Source: an uncultured Bacteroidota bacterium
GTDB lineage: Bacteria > Bacteroidota > Bacteroidia > Flavobacteriales > BACL11
Length of the DNA: 34,130 nucleotides
Direction of reading: 5' to 3'
Assembly: GCA_902579065.1 (NCBI GenBank)
Contig: CACHFI010000009.1
Coordinates: 1-34,130 of the forward strand
The notes under the pieces were generated by a model. That model worked only from the letters and a program-made list of their open reading frames with translations, ran no database searches and was not told where the DNA came from. Positions 7,838 through 17,191 of the stretch are shown piece by piece (positions within the stretch are counted from its first letter, which is position 1; each line of letters starts with the position of its first letter). The position numbers were made by a program, and so were the translations under genes.

Positions 7838-8471
7838 TTATATCTGGCCTAAATCTTTTTATGCTACATCCGACAGGTTTTGTTTCACTAGTTTTAATTT
7901 TTTTACCCTTTGCCAATTGATTAATAGCATCTTCTAAATAAAATTCTTTCACTTTTTTTATATTCTTATAATTATCATCTATAGCTCCTTTGTATACAAG
8001 TTGATCATTTGAATTGAATAAGAAAAAGTGTGGAGTGGTCTTAGCACCAAAAGCATTAGCAAGTTCACTTTTTTCGTCCAATAGGTAAGGGAATCTATAA
8101 TTCATTTTTTTAGCGTGTTTTTTCATTTCTTCAAACGAATCATCACCATCTCTTTTTTTATAATTAGAATTAATGTAAACAAAACCGATATTATTTTTTT
8201 TAGCTAATTCTTCAGCTAATTTATACCTGTCTTCCCATTTAACAACAAAAGGACATGTATTAGATGTAAAAAGTACTAGTGTCCCATTTTTTTCACAAAT
8301 GTTTTTTAAAGAGTATGAAATACCATTTACTGATTTTAATTTCTTTTCCATCAAAGGAATTTCAGCACCTATTTCAATTGTTTTAAATTCTTCTTGGTTT
8401 GACTTTTTGCTTTCATTTTGAGCAAACATTAAAAAAGGTAAGCATAAAAGTGCTATTAATATTTTCTTCAT
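7830..8471 (-). CDS. Exported thioredoxin-fold (redoxin) protein with a single active-site cysteine
   Basis: A 213-residue protein with a signal peptide (MKKILIALLCLPFLMFAQ) and a thioredoxin/AhpC-TSA-like fold: TLVLFTSNTCPFVVKWEDRY, FVYINSNY, FPYLLDEKSELANAFGAKTTPHFFLF, and VYKGAIDDN. The cis-Pro region (TTPHFF) is intact. At the usual CxxC or CNHC-P position only Cys73 remains (S70-N-T-C73-P). It therefore cannot form the standard active-site disulfide. A C-terminal PVGCSIKRF, typical of this family in my recollection, supplies another Cys. It may act as a one-Cys peroxidase or thiol-binding protein in the periplasm. It lies 8 bp after the M14 peptidase gene and overlaps the ATP-grasp gene. 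Confidence 0.82.
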   Translation of the reverse strand: MKKILIALLCLPFLMFAQNESKKSNQEEFKTIEIGAEIPLMEKKLKSVNGISYSLKNICEKNGTLVLFTSNTCPFVVKWEDRYKLAEELAKKNNIGFVYINSNYKKRDGDDSFEEMKKHAKKMNYRFPYLLDEKSELANAFGAKTTPHFFLFNSNDQLVYKGAIDDNYKNIKKVKEFYLEDAINQLAKGKKIKTSETKPVGCSIKRFRPDINE

Positions 8472-8479
8472 TTTCGTTA

Positions 8480-10003
8480 TTATTTAATTGTTATATTTTT
8501 TGATTTTACACCATTGTTTTGAATTTCAAATTTAATCAATGATTTGTTATTTTTTCTACCTAATAAATCAAAAGATCTATTAACTTTTATATTGTTATTT
8601 ATTTCTTGAATAGACACTGAGTTTATTGGAACTAATTGAACGTTTAGTGTAGTGGTATTATTGTTTAGAACAGAGGCATTAATTGTTTTACTGTGATATC
8701 CTATTTTACTGAAAGTAAATGCGTAGTTTCCTTGGTATATGTATCTATGATAATTTCCTACAGGTAATTTTGAATATACATGTGAACTATCAATATCATG
8801 ATTTACTATTTCAACTTTAGCTTTTAGTGGCATGCCAGTGATACTATCTGTTATTATTCCTCTAAGCCCATAAAGTGATTGTTCCATATAATTATAAAAG
8901 GATGGGTGAGTTGCATCCCAATAGTCTGGTAATTCTTGAGGATTTGGCGTTTTATCATTTGAAAGCTCTAGAGTAAACTCTCTACAATGTTTAAAGTAGT
9001 TCATGTAGTCTTGTCTTCCCCCATCTACTTCATACCAATCATATCCATTAATAATTCCATCATTGTAATTTGTGAAATAATTATTTGGCCCATAAAATTG
9101 ACAAGTATCTGCATATTCATTACAAACATGTTGCCACCAACTATCATCAGCAGTAAGTTGTGACCATGTGTCCCAAGGATAGTTTGCAACAACAGCACCA
9201 GTGTGAAGGTTAGAGGCAAGATTAAAGTTAATTGAATCAGCAAGTCCCATAAAAATTATTGTTTCTTCTTGCCAGGAGTTTCCATCTGGGTGTGGACCGT
9301 CTTGAGGATCTGGGTAGTTTCTATTTAAATCAACAAAGTTTGCGTTTGACCTTGTTGCTCCCCAAACATTACTATTTCCACCGGCATAGGCTCCATCTGG
9401 ATTTGCAAGAGGATTTATCCAAATATCAATTTCATTTACTAGGTTGGTTATTCTACTGTTAACATTATAATTATTTAGTATATCGTCTATAAATCTAAGC
9501 ATTAAAACATAACCAGTAAGTTCATCTCCATGCATTGATGATGTGTATAAAAATGAAGGTTCATTTTCTTTTTGACCTACATTATCAGAAATATTTACTA
9601 TTAAAATTTCTCTTCCAGAGTTTAATGTACCCAAGGAATGAACTTTACATATGTTGGGAAATGAATCAGCAAATGCATACATCATATCAACATATTGATT
9701 ATATGTTGGGTAATAGTCCCAATTACTTTTAGATACATTTTGATAAAAAACTTTGTTGTTTATCAACTCAAAATCAATATTTAATTCTAAAAATCTGATA
9801 AACTGTTTTTTGTTTGCATAAGCATATGCTGTAGTCTTTTCAATCTTGTGATCTAAAGAAATTATTTTTGATAGCCTATCTAGCTCTTGTTTGTTTTTGT
9901 ATTTAAATGAAAAATATATTTCATTTTTATTATTAAATATTTCTTCAATATTTTGACTCAAAAGCGTAAAGGGTAGAAGCAGAATTATAATTATTTTTTT
10001 CAT
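8480..10003 (-). CDS. Secreted zinc carboxypeptidase (M14) with regulatory-like domain and T9SS-like tail
   Basis: A 507-residue metallocarboxypeptidase. The start is taken at the ATG 10003, which gives a signal peptide (MKKIIIILLLPFTLLSQ) and a 10-bp gap to icmF; a longer start at 10048 would overlap icmF. Zinc ligands are His158 and Glu161 (SSMHGDELTG) and His267 (NLHTGA). DLNRNYPD at 225-232 holds the substrate-binding Asn-Arg, and the catalytic Glu346 is in FTLELS. Residues 380-460 form a carboxypeptidase regulatory-like beta domain (GLRGIITDSITGMPLKAKVEI). The end (FDLLGRKNNKSLIKFEIQNNG ... ITIK) resembles a short type A T9SS sorting signal. It is expected to trim C-terminal residues of proteins or peptides at the cell surface or outside. 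Confidence 0.88.
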   Translation of the reverse strand: MKKIIIILLLPFTLLSQNIEEIFNNKNEIYFSFKYKNKQELDRLSKIISLDHKIEKTTAYAYANKKQFIRFLELNIDFELINNKVFYQNVSKSNWDYYPTYNQYVDMMYAFADSFPNICKVHSLGTLNSGREILIVNISDNVGQKENEPSFLYTSSMHGDELTGYVLMLRFIDDILNNYNVNSRITNLVNEIDIWINPLANPDGAYAGGNSNVWGATRSNANFVDLNRNYPDPQDGPHPDGNSWQEETIIFMGLADSINFNLASNLHTGAVVANYPWDTWSQLTADDSWWQHVCNEYADTCQFYGPNNYFTNYNDGIINGYDWYEVDGGRQDYMNYFKHCREFTLELSNDKTPNPQELPDYWDATHPSFYNYMEQSLYGLRGIITDSITGMPLKAKVEIVNHDIDSSHVYSKLPVGNYHRYIYQGNYAFTFSKIGYHSKTINASVLNNNTTTLNVQLVPINSVSIQEINNNIKVNRSFDLLGRKNNKSLIKFEIQNNGVKSKNITIK

Positions 10004-10013
10004 ACTGATTTTG

Positions 10014-13000
10014 TTACATATTTCTTCTATACTGTCCTCCAACTTCAAATAAACAATTTGTTATTTCTCCAAGAGAACAAGTTTTTGAGGCAACCATAAG
10101 TTCTTCAAAAATATTTTTATTTAGTATAGCTGATTCTTGAACTTTTTTTAGTTGTTTTTTTGAGTTGTCTTTTTGTGTTTTATGTAACTCATCTAGCATA
10201 TTAATTTGATATACTTTTTCTTCTTTGGATGCTCTAATTACTTCATTAGGAATTAGAGTAGGAGAGCCTTGTTTATTCATAAAGGTATTTACTCCAATTA
10301 TTGGAAATTCACCAGTATGTTTTAAAGTTTCATAATGTAGAGATTCTTCTTGAATCTTACTTCTTTGATACATTGTTTCCATAGCACCTAATACACCACC
10401 TCTTTCGGTTATTCTGTCAAATTCTACTAAAACAGCTTCTTCAACTAGATCAGTTAATTCTTCAATAATAAATGATCCTTGAAGAGGGTTTTCATTTTTT
10501 GTTAAACCCAACTCTTTGTTAATGATTAACTGAATAGCCATAGCTCTTCTTACAGATTCTTCAGTTGGAGTTGTAATAGCTTCATCATAGGCATTAGTAT
10601 GTAATGAGTTACAATTGTCATAAATTGCATAAAGAGCTTGTAAAGTAGTTCTAATATCATTAAAATCTATTTCTTGAGCGTGTAATGATCTTCCAGATGT
10701 TTGTATATGATATTTTAGCATTTGAGCTCTGTCATTTGCTCCATATTTAAATTTCATTGCTTTTGCCCATATTTTTCTAGCAACTCTTCCAATTACTGAA
10801 TATTCAGGATCGATACCATTACTAAAAAAGAACGAAAGGTTTGGCCCAAATTCATCAATATCCATTCCTCTGCTTAAATAATATTCAACGTATGTAAATC
10901 CATTGGACAATGTGAAGGCAAGTTGTGAAATAGGATTGGCCCCGGCTTCTGCTATGTGGTATCCAGAAATTGAAACTGAATAGAAATTTCTTATTTTTTT
11001 ATTTATGAAAAATTCTTGAACATCACCCATCATTCTCAAGGCAAATTCAGTACTAAATATACAAGTGTTTTGAGCTTGATCTTCTTTTAAGATATCAGCT
11101 TGTACTGTTCCTCTAACCTGGTGCATAGTTTCTTTAGCAATTTTGTCATAAATATCTTTTGGCAAAACTTTATCTCCAGTTGTTCCAAGTAAAAATAATC
11201 CTAGACCATTGTTTCCTTCAGGAATCTCCCCTTGATATTTAGGTCTTTTAGTTCCTTTCTTTTTATAAAAATCCTCTATTTCTTTTTCTATCTTTTTCTC
11301 TAGCTTATTTTTAAAAATATACTTTTCACATTCTTGATCAATAGCTGTGTTCATAAAGAAAGCCAATAGAATAGGAGCAGGTCCATTAATTGTCATGCTA
11401 ACTGACGTTTTAGGATTTGTTAAATCAAATCCTGAATATAGCTTCTTCATATCATCGAGGCAGCATATTGATACTCCAGCATTACCGATTTTACCATATA
11501 TATCAGGTCTTTTGCCGGGGTCATTACCATACAAAGTCACAGAGTCAAAAGCGGTTGATAATCTCTTTGCTTCCATGTCTAAACTCACATAATGAAACCT
11601 TCTGTTGGTTCTTTCAGGACCGCCTTCACCAGCAAACATTCTTGTTGGATCTTCTCCTTCTCTTTTGAAAGGAAAAAGTCCAGATGAATATGGGAATTTA
11701 CCTGGAACATTTTCTTGAAGTTGCCAGTGTAATAAATCTCCCCATCCAGAATATTTTGGTAAAGTTACTTTAGGTATTTTATTATTTGATAAAGAAGTTG
11801 TATGAGTTTTAATTGAAAGAGTGTTTGATCTTACTTGGTAATTGAAAATATCTTCTTTGTAGCTCTTTACCAACTTTGGCCATTCATCAATTAAGGATTT
11901 GTTTTTTGGATCAAGTTCTTTTAGTAACTCCTGGTATTTTTTTTCTAATTCTTCTTTAGCAGATTTTGATCCTTTTTCTAAAATTTCTAATGAACTATTT
12001 AAATTATATAGTTTCTGTGCAATTTCTTTTTGCTCTAAAACCCATTTGTCATATGCTCTATTATTTTCTGAAATTTCAGATAGATATCTAGTACGATTAG
12101 AGGGAATTACGAATATTTTTTCTGACATTTCATCAGTAATTTCAAAACTAGAATTAAAATTTCCAATTTCACGTTCATTAAATTTATTAATTACTTCAGC
12201 ATATAGTGTGTTTGTTCCTGGGTCATTAAATTGAGATGCAATTGTTCCATAAACAGGCATTTTTTCAATTGATTCCTCAAATCTTTGATTATTTCTTTGG
12301 TATTGCTTTTGAACATCTCTTAGAGCATCTAGACTTCCTTTTTTATCAAATTTGTTGATTGCAATTAAATCTGCAAAATCAAGCATATCAATTTTTTCTA
12401 GCTGTGTAGCTGCTCCATATTCTGGAGTCATAACATACAAAGATATATCCGAGTGTTCAACAATTTCGGTATCAGATTGACCAATTCCTGATGTTTCTAA
12501 AATAATTAAATCATAGTTAGCTGCTTTTAAAATATCAATAGCATCATTTACATGTGCTGAAAGAGCAAGGTTTGCTTGTCTTGTTGCAAGAGATCTCATG
12601 TAAACTCTTGGAGATTTAATAGAATTCATTCTTATTCTATCTCCCAATAATGCTCCACCAGTTTTTCTTTTTGATGGATCAACAGAAATAATTGCTATTT
12701 CTTTATTTTCAAAATCTAATATGAATCTTCTAACTAATTCATCAACAAGAGAAGATTTTCCTGCACCTCCTGTTCCTGTAATACCAAGAACAGGTGTTTT
12801 TGAGTTTGATGCAAGATCTTTTATATCTGAAGTAGTTTTTTTATGTAGTTTAGGAAAGTTTTCTACTGCCGTTATCAATCTTGCTATTGTATTTACATCT
12901 TTGTTTTGTAGGTTTTTTATGCAATTTTTAGGATTAATTTTGTCTCCGAGCACAAAATCGGAACTTTCTACTAAATGATTAATCATTCCTTGTAATCCCA

Positions 13001-13388
13001 TCTTTCTTCCATCATCTGGGTGATAAATTTTAGTGATACCGTAATCTTCCAATTCCTTAATTTCTTCTGGAAGAATTGTTCCACCACCACCAGCAAATAT
13101 TTTGATTTGCCCTGCATTTTTTTCTTGCAGTAAATCGTACATGTATTTTAAATATTCAATATGTCCCCCCTGATATGATGTCATTGCAATAGCATTTGCA
13201 TCTTCTTGAATAGCACAATTAACTACTTCTTCAACGCTTCTATCATGACCTAGATGAATAACTTCACAACCAGTTGATTGAATTATTCTTCTCATGATAT
13301 TAATTGCAGCATCATGCCCATCAAAAAGGCTTGCAGCAGTAACAATCCTAACTTTATTTTTGGGTTTGTAGATTGGAATATTTTCCAT
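10014..13388 (-). CDS. icmF: Fused isobutyryl-CoA mutase (B12-dependent) with its G-protein chaperone
   Basis: IcmF interconverts isobutyryl-CoA and n-butyryl-CoA using adenosylcobalamin; some members also act on isovaleryl/pivalyl-CoA. The 1124-residue chain has the diagnostic order. First is a B12-binding domain ([19 protein letters not shown], residues ~12-30). Next is a MeaB-like GTPase with P-loop [12 protein letters not shown] (~201-212) and INKFDKKGS (~342). Last is the large mutase domain from ~545 ([13 protein letters not shown], then [19 protein letters not shown]), which marks IcmF rather than methylmalonyl-CoA mutase. The start is the ATG at 13388, where homologues begin ([13 protein letters not shown]); a TTG at 13412 is excluded because it would lie upstream of the predicted transcription start. 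It is first in a four-gene operon with peptidase, redoxin and ATP-grasp genes. Confidence 0.93.
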   Translation of the reverse strand: MENIPIYKPKNKVRIVTAASLFDGHDAAINIMRRIIQSTGCEVIHLGHDRSVEEVVNCAIQEDANAIAMTSYQGGHIEYLKYMYDLLQEKNAGQIKIFAGGGGTILPEEIKELEDYGITKIYHPDDGRKMGLQGMINHLVESSDFVLGDKINPKNCIKNLQNKDVNTIARLITAVENFPKLHKKTTSDIKDLASNSKTPVLGITGTGGAGKSSLVDELVRRFILDFENKEIAIISVDPSKRKTGGALLGDRIRMNSIKSPRVYMRSLATRQANLALSAHVNDAIDILKAANYDLIILETSGIGQSDTEIVEHSDISLYVMTPEYGAATQLEKIDMLDFADLIAINKFDKKGSLDALRDVQKQYQRNNQRFEESIEKMPVYGTIASQFNDPGTNTLYAEVINKFNEREIGNFNSSFEITDEMSEKIFVIPSNRTRYLSEISENNRAYDKWVLEQKEIAQKLYNLNSSLEILEKGSKSAKEELEKKYQELLKELDPKNKSLIDEWPKLVKSYKEDIFNYQVRSNTLSIKTHTTSLSNNKIPKVTLPKYSGWGDLLHWQLQENVPGKFPYSSGLFPFKREGEDPTRMFAGEGGPERTNRRFHYVSLDMEAKRLSTAFDSVTLYGNDPGKRPDIYGKIGNAGVSICCLDDMKKLYSGFDLTNPKTSVSMTINGPAPILLAFFMNTAIDQECEKYIFKNKLEKKIEKEIEDFYKKKGTKRPKYQGEIPEGNNGLGLFLLGTTGDKVLPKDIYDKIAKETMHQVRGTVQADILKEDQAQNTCIFSTEFALRMMGDVQEFFINKKIRNFYSVSISGYHIAEAGANPISQLAFTLSNGFTYVEYYLSRGMDIDEFGPNLSFFFSNGIDPEYSVIGRVARKIWAKAMKFKYGANDRAQMLKYHIQTSGRSLHAQEIDFNDIRTTLQALYAIYDNCNSLHTNAYDEAITTPTEESVRRAMAIQLIINKELGLTKNENPLQGSFIIEELTDLVEEAVLVEFDRITERGGVLGAMETMYQRSKIQEESLHYETLKHTGEFPIIGVNTFMNKQGSPTLIPNEVIRASKEEKVYQINMLDELHKTQKDNSKKQLKKVQESAILNKNIFEELMVASKTCSLGEITNCLFEVGGQYRRNM

Positions 13389-13402
13389 GAAATTGTGTTT
13401 AG

Positions 13403-13432
13403 TCGTTTGCAAATTTACACTTTTACAAACGA
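13403..13432 (-). promoter_or_regulatory. Inverted repeat over the putative icmF promoter
   Basis: TCGTTTG (13403-13409) and CAAACGA (13426-13432) form a perfect 7-bp inverted repeat with a 16-bp spacer. Within it, on the minus strand, TAAATTTG (13417-13410) is a perfect -7 box, putting the transcript start about 15 nt before the icmF ATG. The palindrome is placed as an operator would be. A regulator related to acyl-CoA metabolism is possible but not shown. No TTG is found at ideal -33 spacing. Confidence 0.5.
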
Positions 13433-13477
13433 TTTTAAATTATTCAAAATAAATGATATTTTTACAGTAAAAAAAAC

Positions 13478-16201
13478 ATGAATTTCTTACGTCTTCTTAT
13501 TTTTTCCTTCTTTATTTTACTTTTTTCTTGTCAAGAAAAGAAACCTAGTGTGGCTCTATATCCTTCCGAAAGCTCAAAAGAAAGAGTAGAATGGGAGATT
13601 GAAAGACTAGCTGACCCTAATACAGGAGAAATCCCTGTTAATATAAGACAGAAAGAATTACTTTTTGCAAAAAATCTACCTAAATCAAATTCATTCAGTA
13701 AAAACAATTGGTTACACAGAGGGCCTTATAATGTTGGAGGAAGAACAAGGGCATTATGTTTAGATGTTTTAGATGAAAATACAATTCTAGCTGGTGGTGC
13801 ATCCGGTGGTATGTTTAGATCAACTGATGGAGGGCAATCTTGGACTATGACCACAGATCCTAGTCAAGAACACAGAATTAGTTGCTTGACTCAAGACAGA
13901 AGACCAGGAAAAGAAAATATCTGGTATTTTGGAACTGGTGAAAATAGAGGATCATATGTAATTAATGTTTCTATGTATGGTAACGGAATTTGGAAATCTA
14001 CAGATGGAGGTTTGTCATGGGATTCACTTCCAATAACAACTACAAATACTCCTACAACTTTAGATGGTGATTTTGATTTTATGTTTAGCTTAAAAACAGA
14101 TCCTAGCAATGATAGCTTAGATGTAGTATATGCTGCAACAAGAGGAGATATCTATAGAACTGAAGACGGAGGATCTACTTGGACAAAACAACTTGGAGGA
14201 CCAAATAGTAATTACTATCAATACACTGATGTTGAGGTTACTTCAAATGGTGTAGTTTATGCCACTATATCAAGTAATTGTACTGATAAAGGAATATGGA
14301 GATCATCTGATGGTCAAACATGGAAAAATATTCTTCCACCTAATTTTGCTCCTGGATATAGTAGGGTAGAGATTGGTGTAAGTCCATCAAATGAAAATGT
14401 AATTTATTTTATTGCTGCTGAAACTACAGGATATGGTCAATACACACAAACTTTCTTCAATGGGAGTACATGGACATCGCTTTGGAAATATGAATACTTA
14501 TCAGGTGATGGAACAGGTGCTGGAGGAAGATGGACTGATTTATCAGCAAATATTCCTGCAAATTATCCAGCTTCTTTTGATAATTTTAATGCACAAGGAT
14601 CATATGATTTGGTGGTAAGTGTTCATCCCACGGATACTAATCTTGTTATAATTGGTGGTACTAATTTATGGAGATCAACAGATGGTTTTACATCTCCAAA
14701 CAATACTTCAATAATTGGAGGATATATGGCAGGGTCAAAAGAGGGACACGAAAACTGGGGGTCTTATGAAAATCATCATCCAGATCAGCATGAAATTCTG
14801 TATTTACCATCCGACCATAATGTTATGATAAATGGAAATGATGGAGGTGTTTACAAAACCCTAAATGTTTTTAAGGATACAGTAGATTGGGTTTCCTTAA
14901 ATAATGGATATAATACAACCCAACTTTATGTAGCTACAGTTAGTAAAAATGCTAATTCTGAAGTAATGCATGCAGGATTACAAGATAATGGAAATAGAGT
15001 TACTTTTTCTAAAAATTCAAATTCAACTTGGAAAATGCCATTCAATGGAGATGGTATGATTGCTGGTATCGCTGATAATGAAGAAGATTTTTATCTTTCT
15101 ATTCAAAGGGGTGTACTTTATAAAATGAAGCTTGATAATACCGGTGCAGCAACTGTTTTTCAAAGAATGGATCCTGCATCTTGTGATAGTACAAAATATC
15201 GTTGGAAAAACCCTATGGCAATGGATGAAAATAATGATAATGTTTTGTATTGGGCTGAAAAAAATAAAATTTGGAGACATAATTCATTAAATACTATTCC
15301 TTACAATAATTCTAATGATAAATCAAATTTTGGTTGGGAGTTTTTTAGTGATTCACTTCATGTACAAATGGCTATTTCTACTATAAATTCATCTGTTAAT
15401 CCGCCAGATATTTTATACTATGGAACTTCATCAAAATATATGTATAGAATTGATAATGCTAGTGTAGGTGATCCGCCAAAGACAATTCTTTCTGGGCCTC
15501 CTACTGGATCAAATTCTTATGTTGCTGATATTGCCATTAATCCACAAGATGCTGATGAGATAATATGTGTGTATTCAAATTATAGTGTTTATTCATTATT
15601 CCATAGTGTGGATGGAGGTCAGTCATGGGAAAAAATAGCTGGTAATTTAGAGGATACTAACACAGGATCCGGTAATGGACCTTCATGTAGAACGGCCTTG
15701 ATTATTCCTTTTGATAATGACACATTATATCTTGTAGGTACTACAGTTGGATTATTTGGTACAAGAGATTTAGATGGGGTAAATACAGTTTGGCAGCAGA
15801 TAGGTTTTGAAGAATTTGGATCAACAATAGTTGAAGATTTAAGTTTTAGATCTTCTGATAACTTACTTGTAGTAGCTACATATGGAAATGGAGTTTACCA
15901 GATTAACTTGAGTTCTCCGAATATATTATTATCTGATAATAATCTTCTTTCTGATGAAATTGAGTTAAATATATTCCCTAATCCTTCAACTGATTTCATT
16001 AATCTATCATTTAAATCAAATAGTGATTATAGGTGGGTTATGTATAATGAACTTGGTTCTATTGTAAATCAATCAAGAACAAAAAAATCTAATGGAAAAA
16101 CAGTTGAATTAATTAAAACATCGGAGTTAAAATCAGGTATTTATTTTATGTCAATAATAATTGATGGAAACGCTATTACTAAAGAATTCCTTATTAACTG
16201 A
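13478..16201 (+). CDS. BNR/Asp-box repeat surface protein with T9SS sorting domain
   Basis: A 907-residue beta-propeller protein of the sortilin/VPS10-like exported type. Repeated Asp-box motifs are visible: STDGGQSWTM, STDGGLSWDS, TEDGGSTWTK, SSDGQTWKN and SVDGGQSWEK. These predict one or two propellers filling most of the chain. The last ~75 residues form a type A T9SS sorting domain (LNIFPNPSTDFINLSF, then LKSGIYFMSIIIDG). The N-terminus is a signal peptide ending LLFSC-QE, which reads as a lipobox, an odd combination with a T9SS tail. No catalytic residues can be assigned; binding or adhesion at the cell surface is likely. It is followed after 2 bp by a 36-residue membrane protein gene and is divergent from icmF across 89 bp. 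Confidence 0.85.
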   Translation: MNFLRLLIFSFFILLFSCQEKKPSVALYPSESSKERVEWEIERLADPNTGEIPVNIRQKELLFAKNLPKSNSFSKNNWLHRGPYNVGGRTRALCLDVLDENTILAGGASGGMFRSTDGGQSWTMTTDPSQEHRISCLTQDRRPGKENIWYFGTGENRGSYVINVSMYGNGIWKSTDGGLSWDSLPITTTNTPTTLDGDFDFMFSLKTDPSNDSLDVVYAATRGDIYRTEDGGSTWTKQLGGPNSNYYQYTDVEVTSNGVVYATISSNCTDKGIWRSSDGQTWKNILPPNFAPGYSRVEIGVSPSNENVIYFIAAETTGYGQYTQTFFNGSTWTSLWKYEYLSGDGTGAGGRWTDLSANIPANYPASFDNFNAQGSYDLVVSVHPTDTNLVIIGGTNLWRSTDGFTSPNNTSIIGGYMAGSKEGHENWGSYENHHPDQHEILYLPSDHNVMINGNDGGVYKTLNVFKDTVDWVSLNNGYNTTQLYVATVSKNANSEVMHAGLQDNGNRVTFSKNSNSTWKMPFNGDGMIAGIADNEEDFYLSIQRGVLYKMKLDNTGAATVFQRMDPASCDSTKYRWKNPMAMDENNDNVLYWAEKNKIWRHNSLNTIPYNNSNDKSNFGWEFFSDSLHVQMAISTINSSVNPPDILYYGTSSKYMYRIDNASVGDPPKTILSGPPTGSNSYVADIAINPQDADEIICVYSNYSVYSLFHSVDGGQSWEKIAGNLEDTNTGSGNGPSCRTALIIPFDNDTLYLVGTTVGLFGTRDLDGVNTVWQQIGFEEFGSTIVEDLSFRSSDNLLVVATYGNGVYQINLSSPNILLSDNNLLSDEIELNIFPNPSTDFINLSFKSNSDYRWVMYNELGSIVNQSRTKKSNGKTVELIKTSELKSGIYFMSIIIDGNAITKEFLIN

Positions 16202-16203
16202 TT

Positions 16204-16314
16204 ATGACAAGAAAAAAAGAGATAATTGTTTTTTTTGTGATAATTTTTCTCTTTTATTTATGGGCAGAATTAGGAGTGGGGATTTTTTTTCAAGATACTT
16301 GGGGAGGGAGTTAG
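16204..16314 (+). CDS. 36-residue single-pass membrane protein
   Basis: ATG at 16204, two bases after the stop of the BNR-repeat gene, and TAG at 16312-16314. The product starts with a charged MTRKKE, followed by one hydrophobic helix (IIVFFVIIFLFYLW) and a conserved-looking AELGVGIFFQDTWGGS end. The tight spacing and the positive-inside N-terminus with a clean transmembrane helix argue for a real gene. The AELxVGIF and terminal Trp-Gly-rich pattern feels like a small flavobacterial membrane protein I have seen, but I cannot name it. Function unknown. Confidence 0.6.
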   Translation: MTRKKEIIVFFVIIFLFYLWAELGVGIFFQDTWGGS

Positions 16315-16339
16315 ATTAATAATTTAAAATTAATAAATC

Positions 16340-16795
16340 ATGCATATCAAAATATATATTTTTCTATTTGTTTTTTTAATGTTTTCCTGCTCTCAGGACA
16401 AAAAAAATGATCAGACAAATGATTCTATAGAATCAACAAAAGTCAATCCAATTTCTGAAAATGATGTGGAGGAAATAGATGCTGATGAGGAAATGAAACA
16501 AGAAATTGAAATTTATGAAGATCTCAAAATTGTTACACCTGATCAATTAACCATTGATGGTTATCAAAGATATTTTTATAATGACACTCTTTTTACTGGT
16601 GTAAGTAGACAATATGAGGGTGATTTATTGTCTTTTGAAATACATTTCTTAAATGGAAGGAAGCATGGTGTTTCTACTTTTTGGCACGAAAATGGCCAAA
16701 AAAAATCTATTCTAACATTTGTTAATGGAAAAGCTAAGGGAGATTTTAAAATTTGGGATAAAAGTGGAAATATTGTAAAAGAGGGTATAAATTAA
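16340..16795 (+). CDS. Lipoprotein with MORN-variant (YwqK-like) repeats
   Basis: A 151-residue lipoprotein. The signal peptide ends in FLMFSC (Cys17), followed by a disordered acidic linker (residues ~20-60) rich in Asp, Glu and Ser. The C-terminal half has MORN-variant repeats: GVSRQYEGDLLSFEIHFLNG, RKHGVSTFWHENGQKKSILTF, and GKAKGDFKIWDKSGNIVKEG. Such repeats occur in YwqK-family proteins and in many Bacteroidota envelope proteins. They usually mediate protein or lipid contacts; no enzyme activity is implied. It sits 25 bp after the 36-residue membrane protein gene and precedes the pair of small membrane proteins. Confidence 0.8.
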   Translation: MHIKIYIFLFVFLMFSCSQDKKNDQTNDSIESTKVNPISENDVEEIDADEEMKQEIEIYEDLKIVTPDQLTIDGYQRYFYNDTLFTGVSRQYEGDLLSFEIHFLNGRKHGVSTFWHENGQKKSILTFVNGKAKGDFKIWDKSGNIVKEGIN

Positions 16796-16863
16796 TTTTT
16801 TCATTTACAATTAATTATGCATAGCATAACATTATAATTTACATTTATTTTTTTTGTCAATAG

Positions 16864-17187
16864 ATGAGAATGTTTTTTGTCATATTATTATTTCTTCCAA
16901 GCTTTTTATTTGCTTCTTTCCCAACAACATGTTTAGAAAATACAGACACTATTAATATTAGTGGATTACAATACAAAGAAATTGGAGTTGATTCTCTATT
17001 TAAATATCCACTTCCAAATGAAAATATGAAGCAATATCGTGAAAGGCTCAAAATAAAAAATATTCAATATTCTAAAGAATCAGTCAAAACCCCAATAACT
17101 TTTTGGCAGATAATTTTAATTATGTTAATTATTATTTTAGTAATATTTATAATCGGTATTGCAACATTATTAAACGATATTTCATAG
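16864..17187 (+). CDS. Small exported protein with C-terminal membrane helix, first of a related pair
   Basis: A 107-residue protein with an N-terminal signal sequence (FFVILLFLPSFLFASFP). A polar middle follows, with a Lys/Arg-rich segment just before the membrane (NMKQYRERLKIKNIQYSKES). One strong transmembrane helix lies at about 80-102 (IILIMLIIILVIFIIGIATLL). It shares layout with the next gene: the same FASFP cleavage region, a KQxxExLKxKN motif and one C-terminal helix. I recognise no family. A second in-frame ATG two codons later is equally possible as start. The two genes are 4 bp apart, so they are co-expressed. Confidence 0.62.
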   Translation: MRMFFVILLFLPSFLFASFPTTCLENTDTINISGLQYKEIGVDSLFKYPLPNENMKQYRERLKIKNIQYSKESVKTPITFWQIILIMLIIILVIFIIGIATLLNDIS

Positions 17188-17191
17188 AAAA

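Noticed and set aside
9025-9732. Open frames overlapping the M14 peptidase in other frames
   Set aside because: Low-complexity, hydrophobic or Leu-rich translations inside a clearly functional peptidase gene.
10004-10048. Longer start for the M14 peptidase at 10048
   Set aside because: It would overlap the end of icmF and bury the signal peptide behind 15 polar residues; the ATG at 10003 gives a clean signal peptide.
11347-12978. Open frames antisense to icmF
   Set aside because: They mirror a well-conserved coding strand, have no promoter or plausible domains and are explained by codon bias.
13389-13412. TTG start for icmF at 13412
   Set aside because: It lies within the promoter palindrome, upstream of the predicted transcription start; family members start at the equivalent of ATG 13388.
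16815-16829. TTATGC-ATA-GCATAA hairpin between the MORN lipoprotein and the next gene
   Set aside because: AT-rich 6-bp stem with a 3-nt loop and no adjacent T-run; too weak to call a terminator or operator.
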